From: Clostridium sp. UBA3947
GTDB taxonomy: Bacteria > Bacillota > Clostridia > Clostridiales > Clostridiaceae
Assembly: GCA_002385545.1 (NCBI GenBank)
Contig: DGDR01000166.1
Coordinates: 1-13,178 of the forward strand
Reading direction: 5' to 3'
Length of the DNA stretch: 13,178 nt
In this document: positions 7,039 to 13,178 of the stretch, piece after piece
How the letters are laid out: every line of letters starts with the position of its first letter
How positions within the stretch are numbered: position 1 is the first letter of the stretch
Translations under genes and position numbers: made by a program
Notes under the pieces: model-generated
The model's database searches: none
The model's input: only the letters and a program-made list of their open reading frames with translations
Told to the model about the DNA's origin: nothing

Positions 7039-7054
7039 CTATTACTTCGGTAAA

Positions 7055-8422
7055 TTATTCAGCGTCTATATCTAACTCGTCTTTAACCTGTTTCTTGAAG
7101 TCTTCGATAGCTTGCTCTCTAGACTTGCTACCAGCTACATACTCGTTTACCTGCTCACGCCAGAAGCTGTTGATATCCTCGTCAAACTCTGTCATGTTCT
7201 TACCACTTGCGTTTTCACCTGCTGGAACAAATATTTCGAACATATCCTGTCCACCTAAGAAATCAAGCTTACCGTCGGATCTTTCCATAACAGCTGCGGA
7301 AGCAACTGCGTCCTTACCGCCACCTTCTGAGAAAGTACCATTAGCCCACATGTACTGTAGTCCTGTATCGGAGCTATCAAGTGTGATCCACTGGATTATC
7401 TTACCGACTGTTTGTTTTATCTTGGTGTCCTTGTTACCAAGTACCCAGGTGCCGCCCCAGAAGAAGCCCTCTGGAGGTACGCATATAGCCCAGTCACCGA
7501 ATGTACCCATTTCGCCTTCATCTGGGTCATATCCGGAGTGGTCTAAAATAACATAGTTGATTAACCATGCAGGGCCGAAGAAACCAAATACTTTTTTCTC
7601 ACCGGCATCCTTCATGTCAGCATACCATGCTTCTGTCCAGTCTGCTGTATCATTGTGATAACCATTGTCTTTAAGCTGCTTGGAAAGGTCTAAGAAAGCT
7701 TCACGTTTTTTGTCGATATGTAGCTTGCCATCTACTATCCAACCCTTTTCAGAGCTGTTCTCGACTGCGTGCCATAAGTCTCCGTCACCAGATATTATAG
7801 CATAGCCTTTTGCTTTGAGCTCTTCTGCAGCATCAAAGAACTTATCCATGCCAGGACCGACCTTTTTCTCGATCTCTTTTGGATCATCTGTTCCCCATAC
7901 GTCCTTGGCTATGGAACGACGATAGATGAATGCACCGCCAGTTGCCTGGTAGCCTAGACCAACTACGTTTTTATCGCTTGGTCTTGTACCGATATCAACT
8001 GTGTACTGAGCAATCTTTGCCTCTTTGATTAAGTTATCTACGTCTATTCCTAGATCTTTGTAAGGAGCAGCGTAGCTAGAAGCACCACCCTGAGTATACT
8101 TTAGTACGAATGCAGCCTCAGCGGCGTAAATGTCAGGTGCGCTTGAGCCACCACTTTGTAGTGCTGTGTCTAGTGCTGGTTGATATGCACCTGTGTCAGT
8201 AGCTCTAATAGTCTCGTTGATTGTGAGATTGAAGTCACTGTTTAATTCAGCATACTTTTTGAGCATACTTGGTACCTCATCAGTAAATGAATAAACATTT
8301 AATGATGATACGTTAGGATCGTCCTCAACCTTGGCTGGTCCAGAACTCTTGTTGCAGCCTGTTAATGCTAAACCTAATACTAATATGGCTACAACAATAA
8401 TTGAAAAAATACGTTTCTTCAT
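7055..8422 (-). CDS. Sugar ABC transporter substrate-binding lipoprotein
   Basis: 455 aa. A lipoprotein signal peptide is clear: MKKR, a hydrophobic core at 5-19 and lipobox ALTGC with Cys23 as the lipidated residue, so it is anchored outside the membrane. The mature protein has the look of family 1 solute-binding proteins: LNVYSFTDEVPSMLKKY at about 42-58, DIYAAEAAFVLKYT, a FGFFGPAWLI stretch, and a FFWGGTWVLGNK region in which aromatics could stack on sugar. The start is ATG 8422, with AGGAGGG upstream; an in-frame ATG at 8458 lacks such a site and would put 12 extra residues before the signal peptide. Codon use is visibly less ATA/CTA-rich than in neighbours, which fits high expression. 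It lies between its probable regulator and the two permeases. Which sugar is bound cannot be told. Confidence 0.92.
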   Translation of the reverse strand: MKKRIFSIIVVAILVLGLALTGCNKSSGPAKVEDDPNVSSLNVYSFTDEVPSMLKKYAELNSDFNLTINETIRATDTGAYQPALDTALQSGGSSAPDIYAAEAAFVLKYTQGGASSYAAPYKDLGIDVDNLIKEAKIAQYTVDIGTRPSDKNVVGLGYQATGGAFIYRRSIAKDVWGTDDPKEIEKKVGPGMDKFFDAAEELKAKGYAIISGDGDLWHAVENSSEKGWIVDGKLHIDKKREAFLDLSKQLKDNGYHNDTADWTEAWYADMKDAGEKKVFGFFGPAWLINYVILDHSGYDPDEGEMGTFGDWAICVPPEGFFWGGTWVLGNKDTKIKQTVGKIIQWITLDSSDTGLQYMWANGTFSEGGGKDAVASAAVMERSDGKLDFLGGQDMFEIFVPAGENASGKNMTEFDEDINSFWREQVNEYVAGSKSREQAIEDFKKQVKDELDIDAE

Positions 8423-8451
8423 GGTTTCCCTCCTCATATTTTTGTGAAATA

Positions 8452-8486
8452 TATACAATAAAACTTGTATACTATAATGGATTATA
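8452..8486 (-). promoter_or_regulatory. Putative promoter and leader repeat of the transporter operon
   Basis: A minus-strand TATAAT lies at 8486-8481, but no -35 match is found 16-18 bp upstream, as is common for promoters that need an activator such as an AraC protein. Just downstream, TATACAA (8452-8458) and TTGTATA (8465-8471) form a 7-bp inverted repeat in the leader, before the ribosome binding site. It may be a 5' stabilising hairpin or an operator. Confidence 0.35.
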
Positions 8487-8634
8487 TACTTGATATTATG
8501 AACACTCTGCTTATATATTGCTATTTATTTCTCATTTATTGCTTGTTCTTTTTATATTTATATACATTTTATAGCTACTTAATGCCTTTATTATGGCGAT
8601 TACCTATATTTTATGATAGCTAATATTATTTTTA

Positions 8635-9504
8635 TTATGCGTGTACTCTTTTATACATTCGCTTATACTCAGTGGGTGTACAGTTTCTTTTTTGTTTAAA
8701 TATCCTATTGAAAGTTGCTAAGCTCCCAAAACCTGCCTTCATAGCAACCTGCATAATAGATAGGTCTGTTTCGATTAATAGCTTTTCTGCCTGCATGATC
8801 CTACGGTTTATCAGATAATCATACCAGGACATATCCATTGTCTGTTTGAAAAGTCTTGTAAAGTGAAATTTGCTAAAGCCCGCAATGTTAGCAATATCAT
8901 CTATTTTAATGGTCTCTGTGTAGTGTTCATCGATATACTTGCACACATTAATAAGCATTCCTATGTATACTTGCTGTTTTTGATCCTTGCCAGATAAAAA
9001 GCCCTTGTCTTTGTTAATGCATTCTCGGCCAAGCATTGTTAAGAAGGATAAGAGTTTGCTATATATAGTTGCATTTCTAAGAGGCCAATTGGCAAAGTAC
9101 TCATCGGTAATATCTAATATCCATTCTGCAAGCTTTTCTTGTATATTTGGCATGGTCTCCTGTGTGATACAGGCACATGGGTATAGGTTTTGTATGATTG
9201 AATTAATTCCGCTAACATTTTTAAAAACTGAATAGTCGAACTGCATTATTATCCGGTATCCATCTGAAGGAGCATATAGCTCATGCAAGGTCCCAGATGG
9301 TATGAGAATTATGTCTTTCTCCTTGAGCTTATATGTGACTTCGTCTATTACAACCTTGTAGGTGTTTTCAACAGGCATAACTATCTCTACATCTGTATGC
9401 CAATGCTGGGGGTAATCTTCCTTTTCCTTGTTTTTATGAATTTTGATCCTAAAATCACCCCGATAGTTTACCGTTTCATGGTTCCCATCTAAAGTCTCGA
9501 TCAC
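8635..9504 (-). CDS. AraC family transcriptional regulator
   Basis: 289 aa from the chosen start. The N-terminal half is a cupin-like sensor domain (QHWHTDVEIVMP at about 33-44, EKDIILIPSGTLHEL at about 62-76). The C-terminal 100 residues are the AraC DNA-binding domain: first helix-turn-helix about 199-222 (IKIDDIANIAGFSKFHFTRLF), second about 247-272, and the signature AMKAGFGSLATFNRIFKQKRNCTPTEYK. An in-frame GTG at 9531 is possible but has no ribosome binding site; the GTG at 9504 is preceded by GGGAGGAA and is preferred. It lies 212 bp upstream of the binding-protein gene on the same strand with no terminator between, so it probably activates the importer in response to the sugar and may be partly co-transcribed with it. 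Confidence 0.9.
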   Translation of the reverse strand: MIETLDGNHETVNYRGDFRIKIHKNKEKEDYPQHWHTDVEIVMPVENTYKVVIDEVTYKLKEKDIILIPSGTLHELYAPSDGYRIIMQFDYSVFKNVSGINSIIQNLYPCACITQETMPNIQEKLAEWILDITDEYFANWPLRNATIYSKLLSFLTMLGRECINKDKGFLSGKDQKQQVYIGMLINVCKYIDEHYTETIKIDDIANIAGFSKFHFTRLFKQTMDMSWYDYLINRRIMQAEKLLIETDLSIMQVAMKAGFGSLATFNRIFKQKRNCTPTEYKRMYKRVHA

Positions 9505-10005
9505 GGGTACTTCCTCCCAAGTAAGTATCACTTTATATAAATAAAGAAGCTAAAATACCAGTCTACATATTTTTGTATATATATTGTGTAGCTTCTCCAT
9601 TATACTTGAATAATAGGCTATCCCTAAGAATCAAGAAAATTAAGATATTAAGTTATATATTAGTCTCACATACCTTTCTTTTACCTATGGTCTATAAGCT
9701 CAAGTAGTCCTTATTAATATGTGATAACACTTGTATAATAACATTGTATCCCACTAAAGTCAATGGTTGTAGCTAAAAGTCTTACTCTAGGGCAGCTAAT
9801 CATCAGTGCCTATCTAATAAACAGCTATATAAAAAAACTATATTAAAAACTCTTATATATAGTATACTTACGAATAAACAAAAGACTTATGCCTATTAGC
9901 CTTGTTCTTGGGACCCTACAAATGGTAGAATAAGCACATTAGATATTAGCTTGAATTGACATCTATATATTGTTCAATTACTAGCAAAAGAAAGGATTGA
10001 TTTAA
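9505..10005. other. 501-bp intergenic region between divergent genes, no gene found
   Basis: It is very AT-rich without a credible coding frame, tRNA or riboswitch that I recognise. It contains the regulator's probable promoter and leader at the left. Near the right end a consensus TTGACA (9956-9961) precedes the EamA gene, but the best -10 at proper spacing (TACTAG, 9979-9984) is poor. A 6-bp inverted repeat, AATTGA at 9954-9959 and TCAATT at 9974-9979, spans that element and might be an operator. Confidence 0.5.
9546..9604 (-). promoter_or_regulatory. Probable araC-type gene promoter with leader hairpin
   Basis: A minus-strand TATAAT lies at 9604-9599; no good -35 is present. The predicted leader begins with a 7-bp inverted repeat (GAAGCTA at 9546-9552 with TAGCTTC at 9589-9595) followed on the minus strand by TTTATTTATA. 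This could be a weak attenuator or a stabilising 5' hairpin; evidence is limited to the pairing. Confidence 0.35.
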
Positions 10006-10419
10006 ATGTGGGTTTTATATGCGCTCTTATCTGCTGTATTCGCAGCCCTAGTATCAATTCTTGCAAAACTAGGATTAAAAGGAGTCAACTCCAATTTGGC
10101 TACAGCTATTAGGACCTTTGTAGTTCTCCTCCTAGCATGGGGTATTGTGTTTTTTACAGGTAAACACAAGGAGATAGTAAGCCTAACAAGCAAGAACTGG
10201 CAGTTCTTAATCCTATCAGGCCTTGCAACTGGAGCATCCTGGCTTTTCTATTACAAGGCACTACAGATGGGCGAAGTATCCAAGGTTGCTCCAATTGACA
10301 AGCTGAGCGTTGTATTTACAATAATAATGGCCTTTTTATTCCTAGGTGAGCAAGCTGATGCAAAGTCTCTTATTGGAGGACTACTCATTGCAGCCGGCAC
10401 CCTAGTACTAGTCCTATAG
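10006..10419 (+). CDS. EamA family membrane protein, single-domain (half-size)
   Basis: 137 aa, an integral membrane protein with about five hydrophobic segments (about 3-22, 32-51, 66-86, 97-114, 118-137). It matches one EamA domain of the drug/metabolite transporter superfamily: AALVSILAKLGLKGVNSNLATAIR near the N-terminus, ASWLFYYKALQMGEVSKVAPIDKLSVVFT at about 78-106, and FLFLGEQ followed by GGLLIAAGTLVLVL at the end. Typical family members have two such domains and about ten segments; single-domain ones must assemble as dimers. The ATG at 10006 is preceded by GAAAGGA at about 9 nt. It is monocistronic, convergent with the Ig-like gene, and no terminator is clear in the 58 bp between. Transported substrate unknown. 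Confidence 0.88.
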   Translation: MWVLYALLSAVFAALVSILAKLGLKGVNSNLATAIRTFVVLLLAWGIVFFTGKHKEIVSLTSKNWQFLILSGLATGASWLFYYKALQMGEVSKVAPIDKLSVVFTIIMAFLFLGEQADAKSLIGGLLIAAGTLVLVL

Positions 10420-10477
10420 TTAGCAAGACCTAAAAACCTACTTTAGTTCATGTAAAGTTATATCATAGAGGCCTAGC

Positions 10478-12538
10478 TCATGCACTAGCCCCTTTCTTTT
10501 TTCTGCCCTTTAACACAAGGACGGTTAAAGCTACTATTAGGAGTAAAGCACCGGCTATTGAACCAAAGAATAAGTATTTATTGTTATAGTACCTAACCCA
10601 TAGGTCCTTGGTTACATAAAAGCCATTGATCTCAGATATAGCTTTATTACCGGCGGCATCTGTAGCCACTATTTTTACACTATGTGGCCGTGTACTGTCT
10701 CCACCTATGTCAAAAGTAAAGTCTCTTTTTTCTGCAATTATCTTTTCTATATCTTCTGCCTTCCAGTTCATGTGCTCAACATCATTTAGATATACAACTA
10801 CATTCTCAAGCTTAAGATTGTCGTTTACACTCATAAGCACAGTTAAGAAGTCTAGCGGGTATGTGACTCCTTTTTCTAGATTGGTCACAATTATATTGGG
10901 GCTGGTTTTGTCAACACCAAAGCTAATATCCATCGCCTTGGTGTCAAGGGTGTTTTGTGAAACATTTCCCGCTGCATCCTCTGTATATACTGCTATTCGA
11001 TATACACCATCTTCGGCAAAATTTTTACCTAGTATAGTATATGAATATTGGTACCAACCTCCATCGCCACGAGAAATATCTACCCTGTAATCTGTCCCTT
11101 CTACAAGTGTGATGGTCTGATTATTTTTAAAGAGCGTGATCTTAAGTCCTTCTAACCTATCAGCATTTACCTCTGTAATAACAATGTCCTCAGAACTCAC
11201 TACAAATGACCCGTTTATTTCCTTAACTCTACTGTCTAGAGCATAGCTTGAACCCATCCTATTAATTGAAAAGCATAAGTCCTGAGCCACTAAATCTGAG
11301 TCTATAATCATCAATTCATTACATAGGTTTCTAGCCTTATCGTGGACCTGGCAGGTTAATGTATAAATACCATCTAATTCGAGGTTGTCAACAATATATG
11401 TGTATTTTTTACCATCTACTATGGTATTTATAGTTCCCTCTTGTGTAATATCTACAGTTTCAAAATTACCATTTTCATTTCTAATAGTAGCAATTAAGGA
11501 AGGTGTAAAGGAAGCACCATCAAGATTTTGATCCTCGACAGTAACTACAAACCCAACAGTATCACCCCTGTTGGCTGACTCATCCTTGATGCCATTGACA
11601 GAAATACTTGGCTTTGTAGTATCGATGATAAGCTTGTTTGACACATACTCAGTCATTTTGTTACCTGATCTATCTGTATAGTTGATTGTGACAAAATAGC
11701 TACCGTCCTCTTCAATAGTAAAGCTACCAGTATGGATATCAATGCTTTCATCTAGCCAAGTAGGTTTTACCTGGTATGGACTAGCACCATCCTTTGATAC
11801 CATAACTTTAACATCGTCGCTAAAGAAATTGGCTTCATTTATTGTAATAGTTGCCTTGATTGCTCCACTATAGTATGAAAGATCATTTAATTTTTGTACT
11901 GGACTATTGTAGGATACACTTGCTGTTGGTGTAATATTATCAACTACCAGCCTCCTCTTGCCTATGAAATCTGTACTATTATCTGAGCGATCAATTGCTG
12001 TGAACTCTAGTGTACCATTAAATTGGTTATTAGCCCTTAAAGCAGACTCTGGTATCTGAAACATTACACTTGCCTTTTTACCATCATCTGAATATTTAAT
12101 GGCTGAATTTGCTATTGCCTTATCAATTATTTGGCCATTGACCTTGGATACACCACTGGAATTTTTGTAGCTATAGCGAAAGCCAAAGTAAGGCAGGGCT
12201 ATCATTAGGGGCTTTACTCGGAGCTGTGCTTCTAGCTTAAAATATACCCGTGCATTTTTCATTGAATAGCTTGTATCGTTGGTTAGTCCTCGCAAATTAG
12301 CCTGGATAACTTCTGCCATTCGCTGGTACATTGATTCTGCAGCACTGCTTTTTAAGCCGAGATAGACAAAGGCAGTTAGATAGTCGCTATAAAATAAGCC
12401 CTCCATTTCTTTTGGTTCATCAGGTACATTGTCAAGCCCACTTAGAAAAGAGCCAATATCATTCATATTGGGAACCTTTATCCACCAATCCTCATAGTGT
12501 TCCAAAGTTAAATAGAGCATCGACCTCAGATACACCAT
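10478..12538 (-). CDS. Ig-like repeat membrane protein with DUF5702-like front part, 5'-truncated (probably non-functional)
   Basis: The longest frame gives 686 aa, but its first 15 or so residues are an out-of-frame reading of tadC, so the true 5' end is missing. Residues about 15-115 (YSDYLTAFVYLG, YQRMAEVIQANLRG, VYFKLEAQLRVKPLMIALPYF) resemble the C-terminal part of DUF5702 proteins of clostridial Tad pilus loci. Then come about five Ig-like units to residue 642, marked by TDRSGNK, HDKARN, EDAAGNVS and TDAAGNKA and by linkers such as IDTTKPSISV and VDKTSPNIIV. A membrane segment at about 654-676 and the tail KGRKKK anchor the C-terminus; there is no LPxTG. No signal peptide or first membrane segment remains, so export is doubtful. 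An internal ATG at 12466 has a weak AAAGG upstream. The in-frame join of DUF5702-like and Ig-like parts may be native or a second fusion. Confidence 0.7.
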   Translation of the reverse strand: MVYLRSMLYLTLEHYEDWWIKVPNMNDIGSFLSGLDNVPDEPKEMEGLFYSDYLTAFVYLGLKSSAAESMYQRMAEVIQANLRGLTNDTSYSMKNARVYFKLEAQLRVKPLMIALPYFGFRYSYKNSSGVSKVNGQIIDKAIANSAIKYSDDGKKASVMFQIPESALRANNQFNGTLEFTAIDRSDNSTDFIGKRRLVVDNITPTASVSYNSPVQKLNDLSYYSGAIKATITINEANFFSDDVKVMVSKDGASPYQVKPTWLDESIDIHTGSFTIEEDGSYFVTINYTDRSGNKMTEYVSNKLIIDTTKPSISVNGIKDESANRGDTVGFVVTVEDQNLDGASFTPSLIATIRNENGNFETVDITQEGTINTIVDGKKYTYIVDNLELDGIYTLTCQVHDKARNLCNELMIIDSDLVAQDLCFSINRMGSSYALDSRVKEINGSFVVSSEDIVITEVNADRLEGLKITLFKNNQTITLVEGTDYRVDISRGDGGWYQYSYTILGKNFAEDGVYRIAVYTEDAAGNVSQNTLDTKAMDISFGVDKTSPNIIVTNLEKGVTYPLDFLTVLMSVNDNLKLENVVVYLNDVEHMNWKAEDIEKIIAEKRDFTFDIGGDSTRPHSVKIVATDAAGNKAISEINGFYVTKDLWVRYYNNKYLFFGSIAGALLLIVALTVLVLKGRKKKGASA

Positions 12539-13063
12539 TTCTCATTTCATCTACTGTCGTTTGCATTTCTTTGTACAGAGTGCTATCACCCGTGTAAGCA
12601 ACCTCTTCCCATGCTTCTCTAATAATCATGCCAGCATTGGTGAGAAGGGCAGCTTTGATACAAGGTCAGAAAAATCACTAAGCATTTCTTCAGATCGTTT
12701 GGTAATTTCCTTTTCTGTTACAGTACCAAAGTAATAATAAGCAACTGCTGCAAACATTAACATTACAAATAATGCCGCCACACTATCAGCTAGTCCATAC
12801 ATGGGAAAGGCCAGTACAGTTAAGGTGAAGGCAAAGGTGACTTTCTGTGAATGTATCACCCTAAGATAGTAATCTGCATACTTTTCACCATGGAGTACAC
12901 TAATTTCTTTTCTTAGCTTTCTATCGTGCTTTGACTTATATTGGTATCCTATTGCCTCCATAAATGCATACCCAACGAAGTATATCTCCTTTAGGGGATA
13001 GCTTTTCTCTTCAATAGGATCAAATAAACCTGTATTTCTTTTATGATATTGGTTAAACAGCAG
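12492..13063 (-). pseudogene. tadC: tadC remnant (type II secretion F / Tad pilus membrane protein)
   Basis: TadC is an inner-membrane platform protein for Tad/Flp pilus assembly, usually about 300 aa. Homology starts before any start codon: the frame from 13063, after a stop at 13064-13066, reads FDPIEEKSYPLKEIY upstream of the first ATG (12961), so the N-terminus is lost. It continues through KLRKEISVLHGEKYADYYLR, two membrane segments, and SEEMLSDFSDLVSKL. One base then appears missing at about 12648-12651: the original frame stops at 12626-12628, while the next frame continues the family sequence (ALLTNAGMIIREAWEEVAY, then MRNGVSEVDALFNFGT). The remaining C-terminal third, expected to continue FGxRCG, is absent; a TGA follows at 12492-12494 and the sequence passes into the DUF5702-like gene. 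A 111-aa product could still be made from 12961 to 12626 but would be a fragment. The 115 bp beyond, to the window end, show no gene. Confidence 0.82.
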
Positions 13064-13178
13064 CTATCTTTATCTATTAATAAAAAAAGGTTCTATAATA
13101 AATGTTGGGGTGTAAAAACTCCAGTGTATTTTTCAAAAAAAGATGCACTTATAAGCAAAACTCTCTAAAATGTTAATT

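Noticed and set aside
9881..10005. Riboswitch or T-box leader before the EamA gene
   Set aside because: No T-box sequence or recognisable riboswitch core is present, and the region has no strong terminator hairpin.
10626..11090. Plus-strand frame inside the Ig-like gene
   Set aside because: It is antisense to well-conserved Ig-like repeats, has no ribosome binding site and no protein-like features.
12626..12660. Programmed frameshift in tadC
   Set aside because: There is no slippery heptamer or downstream stimulator, and the gene has also lost both its ends, so a mutation is simpler.
13083..13120. Terminator-like hairpin near the window end
   Set aside because: The plus-strand stem is only 6 bp with a G-T pair, and no plus-strand gene precedes it; on the minus strand it has a mismatch.

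Overview
The window looks like a chromosomal segment of a low-GC Gram-positive anaerobe, most likely a clostridium. The reasons are the AT-rich composition, heavy use of ATA, AGG and CTA codons, strong GGAGG-type ribosome binding sites, consensus sigma-A promoters, and the families present (MsmEFG-type sugar transport without its own ATPase, DUF5680, clostridial-type Tad genes). No plasmid, phage or transposase gene is visible.

Layout. At the left, on the minus strand, are a cobalamin-binding-type radical SAM protein (86-1621), a nitroreductase (2129-2647) and a stand-alone DUF5680 protein (2830-3294). The long gap 1622-2128 holds a tandem array of about 37-38 bp units that abuts the nitroreductase stop codon. 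In the middle, an isocitrate dehydrogenase is transcribed alone on the plus strand from a clear promoter; its start is set at 3527. It converges on a tiny basic gene on the minus strand (4915 to about 4742) whose frame runs into a bidirectional terminator with no stop codon. Next comes a minus-strand carbohydrate transport cluster: AraC-type regulator, lipoprotein substrate-binding protein, two permeases, then a strong terminator at 5002-5050. A half-size EamA membrane protein (10006-10419, plus) follows. The right end is a broken Tad pilus locus on the minus strand: a tadC remnant with a lost N-terminus and a frameshift, joined by an apparent deletion to the rear part of a DUF5702-like/Ig-like membrane protein.

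The most interesting signal is the small basic gene at 4742-4915. Its open frame enters a transcription terminator before any stop codon, so its mRNA should be non-stop. That is the regulatory design known for the ribosome rescue factors ArfA (E. coli) and BrfA (Bacillus subtilis), and its basic tail resembles theirs loosely. I propose it as a candidate RF-dependent ribosome rescue factor that is switched on when tmRNA fails. The second notable signal is the decayed Tad locus.

Genes that work together: the regulator at 8635-9504 probably controls the lipoprotein at 7055-8422 and the permeases at 5932-6957 and 5082-5930, which form one sugar importer that must borrow an ATPase encoded elsewhere. 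The other genes look like single transcription units.
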